Assembly: GCA_024235415.1 (NCBI GenBank)
Contig: JACKML010000003.1
Location: 334,435-398,434, forward strand
Direction: 5' to 3'
Length of the DNA stretch: 64,000 bases
Source of the DNA: Chromatiaceae bacterium
GTDB lineage: Bacteria > Pseudomonadota > Gammaproteobacteria > Chromatiales > Chromatiaceae
The position numbers were made by a program, and so were the translations under genes. Positions 29,146 through 37,493 of this stretch are shown in pieces; position 1 is the first letter of the stretch, and every line of letters begins with the position of its first letter. The notes beneath the pieces were generated by a model, which worked only from the letters and a program-made list of their open reading frames with translations, had not been told where the DNA came from and made no database searches.

Positions 29146-29287
29146 GGTGGCCTTGTCGGCGCTGGAAAGAGGTAGAAATTTTGAGATATCAAAGAGTTGA
29201 ATGCAAGTCCCGGCTGCGCTTGTCCAACAGATCCAGATCGCGATGCCGGCGCTTGCGCGCAAACGGCGATCCGTTAACCTTAGCAGC

Positions 29288-31039
29288 GTGAAAATTCTGA
29301 CCATCAGCCTGGCTATCGTGTTGTTGCTTGCCGTCCAGGGCTGTCAAACCTTAAAGCAGACAGAAATCTCCCCAGGTGCCGCAGCGGATGTATCCGGAAC
29401 GCCGGCGCCGGTGCTGCCGTTCGCCGAACCGGCCCCGGTGGCGCGCGAACTCGACGAAGACCTGGTGTTCAGCTACCTGGTCGGCGAGATCGCGGCACAC
29501 CGTGGCGAGCTGCGCCTGTCGCAGGCGCACTATCAGCACGCCGCGATACTGGCCCGCGATGCCTACGCGGCGGAGCGTGCGACGCGCATCGCGCTGCACC
29601 TGAAGGACTATCAGGCGGGCCTGGCGTCGGCGCGGCGCTGGGTGGAACTCGCGCCCAACGACATCACGGCGCGGCAGCTCGCCGCGGTGCTGTTCATGCG
29701 CAACAAGCAGCTGGATGCGGCCGGTGAGCAACTCGATGCCCTGGTGAAGATCGCCGATGCGCGCGGCAGTGACGGATTCCTGCAGGCGGCGAGCGCCCTC
29801 AGCGTCGAAAGCGATCGCGTCAGTGCCGAACTTCTGATGCAGCAGTTGCACGAGCGCCACGCTGATGATGTGCGATCGCTGTATGCGGTCGCGGTACTGG
29901 AGACCGCGCAGCGGCGTTTCGGCGAGGCGGAGACCCGGCTGCGCGCGGTCACCGAGCGCAAGCCCGACTGGGAACAGCCGCGGGTGCTGCTGTCGCGCGT
30001 GCTGGTGGCACAAAATCGGCGTGACGAGGCCCTGGCCTTCATAGACGAGAGCGTCCGGCGCTACCCGCAGAGCGTCCTGTTGCGCACGACCTACTCACGA
30101 CTGCTGGTCGATGCGGCCGATTATCCACGCGCCCTGGAACAGTTTCGTGCCCTGCATCGGCTGGCGCCGCAAGACGACGAGTTGGCGTTCGGCTACGCGA
30201 TGCTGGCGACGCAGCAGGAGCAGTGGGCCGAGGCGCGGCCATTGTGGCAGGCGCTGCGTGGCAGTTCGGAGCGGCGCGACGAGGCGAGTTACTACCTGGC
30301 GCAGATCGAGGAGCGGGCTGGCAACGACGAGTTGGCAATCGGACTGTACCGGTCGGTCGGTGGGAGCGAGCTGAAGGTCGATGCGGTGATGCGCATGGCG
30401 CAGGTCCTCGGCCGCAGCGGCCGCCTGGCGGAAGGCCGTGAAGGGCTGCAGCAGGCGCGCATCTCCAATCCGGGACGGGCCACCGACCTGTATATCACCG
30501 AGACCCAGCTGGTGCAGAAGTATGGCGAAGAGATGGAAGCCCTGGCTCTATACGATGCGGCGATTGCGGCTTTTCCCGACGACCATGACCTGCGCTACAA
30601 CCGCGCCCTGTTCATCGTCGAGCTCGGTGATTTCGAGGGCATGGAGCGTGATCTGCGACGCCTGCTCGACGAAGACCCCGATCACGCAGAGGCACTGAAT
30701 GCGCTGGGCTACACGCTGGCCGATCGCAACGAGCGTCTGGATGAGGCCTTCGCGTTGGTGTCGCGAGCCTTGAAGCTGCGTCCCGACAGTCCGGCGGTAC
30801 TCGACAGCATGGGCTGGGTGCTTTACCGGCAGGGTGACCTCGAACAGGCGGCGGTCTACCTGCGGCGCGCGCTGGACCTCAGCCAGGATGACGAGATAGC
30901 CGCCCACCTCGGCGAGGTGCTGTGGGTGAGCGGCAGGCAGGCAGATGCCAAAACGGTGTGGCGTCAGGCGCTCGGGCATGCGCCGGACAGTGACAAGATC
31001 CGTGCGGTCGTTCAGAGGCTGCAGGCCGGTCTGCAATGA
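29288..31039 (+). CDS. TPR-repeat outer-membrane lipoprotein
   Basis: About 583 residues. The N-terminal signal ends in a lipobox-like AVQGC (Cys19); the remainder is alpha-helical with many degenerate tetratricopeptide repeats, clearest near the C-terminus (NALGYTLADRNERLDEAFAL, DSMGWVLYRQGDLEQAAVYL). TPR lipoproteins act as protein-binding scaffolds; the partner is unknown. The start is probably GTG at 29288, since the longer frame puts unrelated residues before the signal peptide. It lies between hemA and ispE, where many gammaproteobacteria have this gene followed by lolB; here its TGA overlaps the ispE ATG, so no lolB is present. Confidence 0.85.
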   Translation: MKILTISLAIVLLLAVQGCQTLKQTEISPGAAADVSGTPAPVLPFAEPAPVARELDEDLVFSYLVGEIAAHRGELRLSQAHYQHAAILARDAYAAERATRIALHLKDYQAGLASARRWVELAPNDITARQLAAVLFMRNKQLDAAGEQLDALVKIADARGSDGFLQAASALSVESDRVSAELLMQQLHERHADDVRSLYAVAVLETAQRRFGEAETRLRAVTERKPDWEQPRVLLSRVLVAQNRRDEALAFIDESVRRYPQSVLLRTTYSRLLVDAADYPRALEQFRALHRLAPQDDELAFGYAMLATQQEQWAEARPLWQALRGSSERRDEASYYLAQIEERAGNDELAIGLYRSVGGSELKVDAVMRMAQVLGRSGRLAEGREGLQQARISNPGRATDLYITETQLVQKYGEEMEALALYDAAIAAFPDDHDLRYNRALFIVELGDFEGMERDLRRLLDEDPDHAEALNALGYTLADRNERLDEAFALVSRALKLRPDSPAVLDSMGWVLYRQGDLEQAAVYLRRALDLSQDDEIAAHLGEVLWVSGRQADAKTVWRQALGHAPDSDKIRAVVQRLQAGLQ

Positions 31040-31869
31040 CCGAGGTTGCCTGGCCGGCCCCGGCCAAGCTGAACCTGATGCTGCGCGTGGTCGGCCGCCG
31101 GACGGACGGTTACCATCTTTTGCAGACTGTTTTTCAGTTCATCGACCTTTGTGACGAACTGTCGTTTCGCGTGCGCGATGACGGCGAGGTGCGGCGGGTC
31201 AATGACGTGGAGGGTGTTCCGGCCCACATTGACCTGACAGTGCGGGCTGCCAATCTGCTGCGCAGCGAAGCCGGGTGCGCGGCCGGTGCTGACATCCGGG
31301 TGGAAAAGCGTATCCCGCTGGGTGGTGGCCTCGGCGGCGGCAGTTCAGACGCAGCCACCACGCTGGTTGCGCTGAACCAGCTGTGGGGTTGTGGCCTGGA
31401 TAGCCCCCAGCTGATGCGTCTTGGTCTGCAACTCGGCGCCGATGTGCCGATTTTCGTTCACGGACATGCCGCGTGGGCCGAGGGCGTTGGTGAGCAGTTC
31501 ACCGACATCGAGCCGATTACACCCTATTATCTGCTGCTCGCTCCGGCCGCCCATGTGGATACCGGCAAGATCTTCCAAGACCCGGAATTGACAAGGAATT
31601 CTCCCAGAATCACAATACGCGACTTTCTCGCCGGGACGCACGGCAACGATTGCCTGGCGGTGGTGAGGCGGCGCTACCCGGAAGTCGCGGCCGCATTTGA
31701 CTGGCTGGCGGACAAGGCCGAGGCGAGGCTCACCGGCACCGGCGCCTGCCTGTATGCCGCCTGTGAATCGCGCGCAGAGGCGGAGGACTTGTGGCGGCAA
31801 CGGCCTGATGGCCTGGCCGGATTCGTCGTCCGTGGGGTGAATCGCTCCCCATTGCTCGATGCGTGCTGA
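31036..31869 (+). CDS. ispE: 4-diphosphocytidyl-2-C-methylerythritol kinase
   Basis: A 277-residue GHMP kinase of the MEP isoprenoid pathway. Motifs: WPAPAKLNLML with Lys11, the ATP loop GGGLGGGSSDAA at 96-107, LGADVPIF with Asp136, and LTGTGACLYA near the C-terminus. The start overlaps the TPR gene stop (ATGA). tRNA-Gln follows after 24 bp and is probably in the same transcript. Confidence 0.96.
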   Translation: MTEVAWPAPAKLNLMLRVVGRRTDGYHLLQTVFQFIDLCDELSFRVRDDGEVRRVNDVEGVPAHIDLTVRAANLLRSEAGCAAGADIRVEKRIPLGGGLGGGSSDAATTLVALNQLWGCGLDSPQLMRLGLQLGADVPIFVHGHAAWAEGVGEQFTDIEPITPYYLLLAPAAHVDTGKIFQDPELTRNSPRITIRDFLAGTHGNDCLAVVRRRYPEVAAAFDWLADKAEARLTGTGACLYAACESRAEAEDLWRQRPDGLAGFVVRGVNRSPLLDAC

Positions 31870-31893
31870 AGGAGCGGGGCTGAAAGAGTTTTT

Positions 31894-31969
31894 TGGGGCG
31901 TGGCCAAGTGGTTAAGGCACCGGACTTTGACTCCGGTACTCGTAGGTTCGAATCCTACCGCCCCAGCCA
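31894..31969 (+). tRNA. tRNA-Gln (anticodon TTG)
   Basis: Full cloverleaf: acceptor TGGGGCG paired with CGCCCCA, anticodon stem CCGGA/TCCGG with loop CTTTGAC (anticodon TTG), T-arm GTAGG-TTCGAAT-CCTAC, discriminator G, and CCA encoded. It sits between ispE and prs, a common gammaproteobacterial place. Its 3' end is duplicated 160 bp downstream. Confidence 0.97.
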
Positions 31970-32156
31970 AATTGAAAGCGGCCGCACGGCGGCCGGGCAC
32001 CGGGGGTGCATGGCGGTAGGATGAGAACCGTAAGGTTCGACGCAGGCGCGTAGCGCCGGAGAACGTCGCGCGAAGCGCGGCGGCCCGGAGGGCGAGGGCG
32101 CAGCCCGAGTAATCCTACCGCCCCAGCCAAATTGAAAGAGGCCGCTCGGCGGTCGC
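31951..32156 (+). repeat. tRNA-tail element: duplicated tRNA-Gln 3' end flanking a hairpin chain
   Basis: The sequence at 31951-31996 (last 19 bases of tRNA-Gln plus 27 flanking) recurs at 32111-32156 with three mismatches, an offset of exactly 160 bp. Between the copies, GGCGGTAGGAT at 32012-32022 is an inverted copy of the tRNA 3' arm and can pair with 32112-32122. Inside lie successive hairpins: AACC-GTAA-GGTT (32026-32037), GGCGC-GTA-GCGCC (32045-32057), CGCGC-GAA-GCGCG (32067-32079), GCCC-GGA-GGGC (32083-32093) and GGGC-GCA-GCCC (32096-32106). Four have GNA triloops. It reads into the prs ribosome-binding site and lacks a plausible protein. A related element follows tRNA-Tyr. E. coli tyrT carries repeated units starting with the tRNA 3' end (rtT/tpr), a loose parallel. 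Confidence 0.8.
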
Positions 32157-32175
32157 CGATAGATGACGGGAGTCC

Positions 32176-33132
32176 ATGGTGTCTACCAGCGGGATGATGG
32201 TTTTTTCGGGAAACGCCAACCCGCAGTTGTCCGCGGACATCGCGAGTTATCTCGATATCCCGATTGGCAAGGCCGCGGTCGGCCAGTTCAGCGACGGCGA
32301 GACCATGGTCGAGATCCAGGAAAACGTCCGCGGGCGCGACGTGTTCGTGGTCCAGCCGACCTGTGAGCCGACCAACGACAACCTGATGGAACTGTTGGTG
32401 ATGATCGACGCCCTGCGTTGGTCTTCGGTGCGCCGGGTAACGGCGGTGATCCCGTATTTCGGCTATGCGCGCCAGGACCGGCGCCCGCGTTCCGCGCGTG
32501 TGCCTATCACTGCACGCCTGGCGGCGAAAATGATCGGAACGGCGGGGGCAGACAGGGTCTTGACCATGGACCTGCATGCCGACCAGATCCAGGGCTTCTT
32601 CGACATTCCCGTCGACAACGTCTACGCGTCGCCGATCCTTCTGGGCGACGTGTGGCGCCAGAAGTACCCGGATCTGATGGTGGTGTCGCCGGATGTCGGA
32701 GGCGTGGTACGCGCCCGGGCGCTGGCCAAGCGGCTCGATGATGCAGACCTTGCGATCATCGACAAGCGGCGCCCGAAGGCAAACGTGGCCCAGGTGATGA
32801 ATATCATCGGCGATGTCGAAGACCGTACCTGCGTGCTGGTCGACGACCTGGTCGATACGGCCGGCACGTTGTGCAAGGCGGCGGCCGCGCTGAAGGCGCA
32901 TGGCGCATCCAAAGTCGTGGCGTATTGCACGCATGCGGTCCTGTCGGGGCCGGCGGTGACCAATATAGAGGCGTCGAAGCTTGACGAGTTGGTGGTCACG
33001 AGCACCATCCCGCTGCGTGAAGATGCCGCTGCGTGCAGCAAGATCCGGCAGCTTTCGATTGCCGGCCTGTTGGCCGAGTCGATCCGCCGGATCAATAACG
33101 AGGAATCGGTCAGTTCGCTGTTCGTGGACTGA
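32176..33132 (+). CDS. prs: Ribose-phosphate pyrophosphokinase
   Basis: A 318-residue PRPP synthase converting ribose 5-phosphate and ATP to PRPP for nucleotide, His and Trp synthesis. Family marks: MMVFSGNANPQLSADIA, FSDGETMVEIQENVRG, YFGYARQDRRPRSARVPI (catalytic loop), MDLHADQIQGFFDIPVDN and the PRPP loop VLVDDLVDTAGTL. The ATG at 32176 has GGGAG four bases upstream. It lies directly after the tRNA-Gln tail element. Confidence 0.97.
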   Translation: MVSTSGMMVFSGNANPQLSADIASYLDIPIGKAAVGQFSDGETMVEIQENVRGRDVFVVQPTCEPTNDNLMELLVMIDALRWSSVRRVTAVIPYFGYARQDRRPRSARVPITARLAAKMIGTAGADRVLTMDLHADQIQGFFDIPVDNVYASPILLGDVWRQKYPDLMVVSPDVGGVVRARALAKRLDDADLAIIDKRRPKANVAQVMNIIGDVEDRTCVLVDDLVDTAGTLCKAAAALKAHGASKVVAYCTHAVLSGPAVTNIEASKLDELVVTSTIPLREDAAACSKIRQLSIAGLLAESIRRINNEESVSSLFVD

Positions 33133-33230
33133 CGGTAGTCGGGGGAAACCCCAAACAAGCGTGTGTTCGGATGGTGCCTGGTCGCGGGCTCCGAGCATTT
33201 TTTTAGTGTCTGAAGAGAGAGTATCGAGAC

Positions 33231-33872
33231 ATGCAGGAAAATTTTGAAATTGTTGCAGTGTCCCGTGGCGATCAGGGCAAGGGTGCGAGCCGCCGCCTGC
33301 GTCGCGAGGGGATGGTGCCCGGGATTATCTACGGCAGTGGCAAGGATCCGGAGATGTTTGCCACGAGCCACAACGAGTTGATCCAGCACCTGGAACACGA
33401 GGCCTTTTATTCGCACATCCTTACGGTGAGCGTGGATGGCAAGGCGCAGAAGGTGGTTTTGAAGGATCTACAGCGCCATCCCTCGAAGCCGTTTGTCGTG
33501 CATGTGGACCTGCTGCGCGTCGCCGAAGGCGACCGCATCAAGATGAACGTACCGCTGCACTTCCTCAACGAGGCTACCTCGCCAGGCGTCAAGGCTGGCG
33601 GCCAGGTTTCGCATACCATGACCGATGTCGAGGTCATCTGTGCTGCGAAAGATCTGCCCGAGTACATCGAAGTGGATCTGGGCGCGATGAACGTGGGCGA
33701 CATCCTCCACCTGACCGACCTGAAGCTGCCGCAGGGCGTGGCGTTGGTGGCGTTCAGTCACGGTGGTGATCCGGCAGAGCACGACTCGGCCGTGGTTTCG
33801 GTCCATACGCCACGTGGCGGTGCTGCCGGTGATGGCGAAGAAGGTGAAGAGGAAGGGGAAGCGACGGAATGA
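33231..33872 (+). CDS. rplY: 50S ribosomal protein L25/CTC
   Basis: A 213-residue long-form L25 (CTC type) that binds 5S rRNA through its N-terminal domain (GKGASRRLRREGMVPGIIYG); the second beta domain and acidic tail (GEEGEEEGEATE) are absent from the 94-residue E. coli protein but usual in many other proteobacteria. It lies between prs and pth, the standard order. Confidence 0.96.
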   Translation: MQENFEIVAVSRGDQGKGASRRLRREGMVPGIIYGSGKDPEMFATSHNELIQHLEHEAFYSHILTVSVDGKAQKVVLKDLQRHPSKPFVVHVDLLRVAEGDRIKMNVPLHFLNEATSPGVKAGGQVSHTMTDVEVICAAKDLPEYIEVDLGAMNVGDILHLTDLKLPQGVALVAFSHGGDPAEHDSAVVSVHTPRGGAAGDGEEGEEEGEATE

Positions 33873-33916
33873 TGATTCTGTCGGACCGATAATTCATCGG
33901 TCGTCCTCGAGTTTGG

Positions 33917-33947
33917 AAAACGGCGGCCATGTGTCGCCGTTTTTTTT
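33917..33947 (+). terminator. Rho-independent terminator after rplY
   Basis: A stem of CGGCG/CGCCG flanked by AAAA and an eight-T run (AAAACGGCG ... CGCCGTTTTTTTT). It sits between rplY and pth, so pth may be expressed by read-through or its own promoter; GGAGG lies immediately downstream before the pth start. Confidence 0.8.
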
Positions 33948-33959
33948 CGGAGGTGTCGG

Positions 33960-34538
33960 GTGCCAGCGATTCAATGCGTCGTGGGTCTGGGTAATCCTGG
34001 GCCCAAATATGCCGAGACGCGTCACAACGCCGGTTTCTGGTTCGTCGATGCGCTTGCGCGTGGGAATGGTGCGGTGCTGCGGGCCGAGAACAAGTTTTCC
34101 GGTGAACTGGGGCGCATGACCACGCCGGCAGGTGATTGCTGGCTGCTCAAGCCGATGACCTACATGAATCACAGTGGCCGCTCGGTCGCTGCATTGTGCA
34201 ACTTCTACCGCATCCTGCCCGAGCAGTTGCTGGTGGTTTACGATGAACTCGATCTGTCACCGGGCATGATGCGGCTGAAGACCGGAGGTGGCCACGGAGG
34301 TCACAACGGCATGCGTGATATCTGCGACGCCCTTGGCAGCAAGGATTTCCATCGCCTGCGTATCGGCATTGGCCATCCGGGGCATAAAGAAGCGGTGGTC
34401 GGTTACGTACTGTCGCGTCCTGGCAAGAGCGAGCAGCAGGCGATCGACAATGGCCTGGCCGAGGTGATGCGCCAGTGGGAGTTGATCCAGAGCGGGGATC
34501 TTCCCAGGGCGATGAATGCCTTGCACACGGCAACCTGA
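33960..34538 (+). CDS. pth: Peptidyl-tRNA hydrolase
   Basis: A 192-residue enzyme that releases peptides from peptidyl-tRNA after premature drop-off. Signatures: VVGLGNPGPKYAETRHNAGF with catalytic His22, KPMTYMNHSG, and GGGHGGHNGMRDICDALGS. The start is GTG at 33960 with GGAGG six bases upstream. The usual next gene ychF is missing; a convergent RND transporter follows. Confidence 0.96.
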   Translation: MPAIQCVVGLGNPGPKYAETRHNAGFWFVDALARGNGAVLRAENKFSGELGRMTTPAGDCWLLKPMTYMNHSGRSVAALCNFYRILPEQLLVVYDELDLSPGMMRLKTGGGHGGHNGMRDICDALGSKDFHRLRIGIGHPGHKEAVVGYVLSRPGKSEQQAIDNGLAEVMRQWELIQSGDLPRAMNALHTAT

Positions 34539-34585
34539 GAAAGACCTCTCCGCCGGCACGGCGCCTTGCCGTATTACCGGCAAAC

Positions 34586-34622
34586 AAAAACCCCTCCCCG
34601 GTCGCCCGGGGAGGGGTTTTTT
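34586..34622. terminator. Bidirectional terminator between pth and RND gene
   Basis: A very strong inverted repeat: AAAAACCCCTCCCCGG, loop TCGC, CCGGGGAGGGGTTTTTT. A/T runs on both sides let it act for convergent pth (plus) and the transporter gene (minus). Confidence 0.92.
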
Positions 34623-34630
34623 CAGGGCTG

Positions 34631-37399
34631 TCAGCTGTGGTTGAAGACGTACTTGGGCTTGAACCACTTGACCATCAATGGCAGCAGCATCAGCGCCGTG
34701 AACACGTCGATAATCAGGGCCCAGCCTATATACACGGCCAGACCCCAGGTGTTCGCCAGTGTGGTACCCACCAACGGGATGAAGCTGCCAAGTAGCACCA
34801 CGATAGAGACGATGACCGCCGATCCCGTCGTGTTCTGGGTGTTGCGCAGGGCCTCCATCCAGTTGCCGCCGGTGGCCTGCATCTCTTCACGCAGACGCGA
34901 GACCATGTAGATCCCGTAATCCACTCCCAGGCCCATCGCGATCGACAAGGTAACCAGGAGGTGGAACGCAAGGTTGCCCGACCAGTTCTGCACAGAGGTG
35001 AAGTAGCCACCCAGACCATATTGTGCGAACAACGTGATCAACAGGGTCACCGTCAACATCGCCGACACCAGCACCGAGCGGAACATCAACGCGGCGATGA
35101 GGAAGATGGCCAACGCAGTCTGCAGCGGACTGATCAGCCAGTTGACCATTGCGACCTCGCGGGTTGCCTCGGTCGCGCCAAGAAATCCACCGATACCCGG
35201 TCGGACATAGTCCGGACCATCAACCGACAGCTCATTGCTGTCCCCCGAGGTGTCTTCATTGCGCAGACCGAAGTTCACCTTGGCGAAGCCCGGGTCATTC
35301 TTGTGCTCCTCGATGTACTGCTGAATGTCCATCGTCACCTGGTGGGTCTCCACCGGATCCATGGTGTTGATGAAGCCGAGGATGACGCCCTCGTTCCAGG
35401 TATCGGTGTTGACGAAGGACTCCATGTCGCCGGACGATGTCATGGACTCGAGCAGGCCGTTGTACATCCGCACGATCTCGGTCGGACTGCGGTCGTCGTT
35501 CGGATCAATTCCGAGCAGGTAGTCCTTGTTGGGTACCCGCAGATCGCTGAGCTTGGTCGGCTCACCCGGTTCCGCGGTGAGCAGCATGTTCACCAGGCGC
35601 ACGTACTGGGTGTAGGAGCCGGTGTAGCCGATGAACGGATGAGCGCGCATCCAGTTCTCCATCTTCTCGATATCGGTGTGCAGTTCGACCGTATTGAATA
35701 CGCCCTGCGCGCCGCAGATCTCCGAGTCCCAGCAGCCCATCTCGGTCTTTGCCTTCTGGCAGGCCGCGAGTTTTTCGGTGCGATCGCTGATGTCGAGAAT
35801 CGATTCCGGGAAATAGTTGTCGATACAGCCGCCGATGTTGGGTTCCTTGCCACGCAGCGGGACTGATACCGAGATTACCCCAGGCATGATTTCGTTGAGC
35901 TTCACCAGATCGATCCATGTCGGCGAACTGCCCTTGAACGCGGCGCGGGCATAGTTGATCCCTTTTTCCACGCCTGGCATGTAGTCATTCTCCTCGGCCA
36001 GCTTGACGCCGTCCTCTGGAATGCCCTCCCAGTTCATCAGGTTCGTGTAGTAGGTCGAACCGACAAACACGAGGACGGTCACGCCGATCGGTACCCACTT
36101 GCCGGGGCCGGAGATCAGGCGCGTCAGGAAGCCGCCAACGGCGGTTTCCCAGCCATGGCCTTCCATCGTCTTGCACGACTCCTGGGTCGGTGGGAAGAGT
36201 GTCAACAGCAAGGGGATCAGCGTGGTGGTGGTCAGCAGCAGCGTGAGCATGCCGAACACGCCGAAATACGCGTAGTCCTTGTAGAACGAGATGTCGACGG
36301 TTGCCAGTGTGGCGAAGCCGACCATGTCGGTCACGATCGACAGCGTCGCCGGGATGATCGTGTGCCGGATGGCCTCGCGTGCGGCCGCGTTGCAGTCACC
36401 ACTTTGTCCATGCTCGAGCAGGAAGCGGCGCGTAACCTGGACCGAGTGCCCGATGCCGATGGCCAGCAGCAGCATCGGCGTCAGGACCATCATGGTTGTC
36501 AGCTTGAATGCGGTGAAGCCCATCAGTCCCAGCGTCATCGCGATGGTCATGCCGACGCCGAGCAACGGGAAGGCGGCGCCGCGCCAGTCGCGGAACTCCA
36601 ACCAGAGTACGCCGATGACGATTGCGATCGAGATGGCGAACAGCCACCAGTGGTCAACCAGGTCTGCCAGCATCCATGCAAGGAAGTAGGGTTCGCCGGC
36701 AACCAGCAGTTCGACGCGCGGGTCCTGGCCGTACTCGTCCATCATGGCGCGCACTTCGCGCACCCAGGGCAGGTAGATTTCCTTCACTTCGTCGGTGTAG
36801 TCCGCGATTACATAGGCGGCCTTGGCGACGCAAAAGTCCTTGTCGTAGTCCTCGTACGCGCAGCGATTGCCCTGCGCATCCCACATGGACACCAGCATCG
36901 GTGCCATGACGGGGTTGGTCTTGACGCCCTCGCGCAGGAACGCCAGTTGCTCTTTCGCCTTCTCCGGGTCATCGCTGATGCCCTCGGTCGGGATCAGGCG
37001 CTTGAACACCAAGCCGTTCTCGTCGGTGCCCATGTACTTGATCTTTTGCGCGGCGATATCGATGAAGTTTGCCGGGCGCGAGTGCGGCAGGGCCTCGAGC
37101 TTGTTGTGAATCTCCTGGATTTTGTTGACGAACCAGGGCTGCCAGATGTCTCCCTCCTTCACCCTGAGGGAGAACACCATCAGGTTGCCCATGCCGAAGT
37201 TGTGTTCGGCATACAGGTTGGTCGCGACATAGCGGTTACTCGGCGGCAACAGCGTGTCCGGGTCGTTGCGAATATCCAGTTGCGGTATGAAGAGCGCACC
37301 GGCGATCGTCGCGGCCAGCAGGAATACGATAATGAACCAACGGAAACGCAGTACGAAGTCCGCGTATCCAGTGGCCCAGGCGTTGTCATTAGTCTTCAT
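34631..37399 (-). CDS. RND/MMPL-family transporter
   Basis: A 922-residue inner-membrane protein with the RND layout: one span near residues 17-37, a large periplasmic loop (to about 240), a six-span sterol-sensing-like block (about 245-410), a second long loop (about 450-745) and a final block of spans. Motifs include LLAIGIGHSVQVTRRFLLEHG and MGLGVDYGIYMVSRLREEM, as in MMPL-type pumps for lipids and hydrophobic molecules. The second loop has several Cys (GGCIDNYF, KTEMGCWDSEICGAQG), possibly disulfides. It is the last gene of the set with the LolA-like and DUF1302 genes. Substrate unknown; hydrophobic cargo or envelope lipid is inferred. Confidence 0.87.
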   Translation of the reverse strand: MKTNDNAWATGYADFVLRFRWFIIVFLLAATIAGALFIPQLDIRNDPDTLLPPSNRYVATNLYAEHNFGMGNLMVFSLRVKEGDIWQPWFVNKIQEIHNKLEALPHSRPANFIDIAAQKIKYMGTDENGLVFKRLIPTEGISDDPEKAKEQLAFLREGVKTNPVMAPMLVSMWDAQGNRCAYEDYDKDFCVAKAAYVIADYTDEVKEIYLPWVREVRAMMDEYGQDPRVELLVAGEPYFLAWMLADLVDHWWLFAISIAIVIGVLWLEFRDWRGAAFPLLGVGMTIAMTLGLMGFTAFKLTTMMVLTPMLLLAIGIGHSVQVTRRFLLEHGQSGDCNAAAREAIRHTIIPATLSIVTDMVGFATLATVDISFYKDYAYFGVFGMLTLLLTTTTLIPLLLTLFPPTQESCKTMEGHGWETAVGGFLTRLISGPGKWVPIGVTVLVFVGSTYYTNLMNWEGIPEDGVKLAEENDYMPGVEKGINYARAAFKGSSPTWIDLVKLNEIMPGVISVSVPLRGKEPNIGGCIDNYFPESILDISDRTEKLAACQKAKTEMGCWDSEICGAQGVFNTVELHTDIEKMENWMRAHPFIGYTGSYTQYVRLVNMLLTAEPGEPTKLSDLRVPNKDYLLGIDPNDDRSPTEIVRMYNGLLESMTSSGDMESFVNTDTWNEGVILGFINTMDPVETHQVTMDIQQYIEEHKNDPGFAKVNFGLRNEDTSGDSNELSVDGPDYVRPGIGGFLGATEATREVAMVNWLISPLQTALAIFLIAALMFRSVLVSAMLTVTLLITLFAQYGLGGYFTSVQNWSGNLAFHLLVTLSIAMGLGVDYGIYMVSRLREEMQATGGNWMEALRNTQNTTGSAVIVSIVVLLGSFIPLVGTTLANTWGLAVYIGWALIIDVFTALMLLPLMVKWFKPKYVFNHS

Positions 37400-37433
37400 T
37401 GTCCTTCTGCCCTTAATCCTCAGAGTTTCTGGT

Positions 37434-37468
37434 AAAAAAAGCGGCGCCGGCCAAGCCGAACGCCGCTT
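37434..37468 (-). terminator. Terminator between DUF1302 gene and RND gene
   Basis: On the minus strand: AAGCGGCG, a 14-base loop, CGCCGC, then seven T. It lies just after the DUF1302 stop, so the pump gene downstream is expressed by read-through or a separate start, and at a lower level than the first two genes. Confidence 0.8.
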
Positions 37469-37493
37469 CTGCGAAGGTCTCCCTACGCGGTGG

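Noticed and set aside
31951..32156. tRNA-Gln repeat as attachment sites of an integrated island
   Set aside because: The insert is only about 115 bp, has no integrase or cargo, and carries an inverted tRNA segment not expected for attL/attR.
32163..32741. Alternative plus-strand frames inside prs
   Set aside because: They overlap the clear PRPP synthase frame fully and show no family features.
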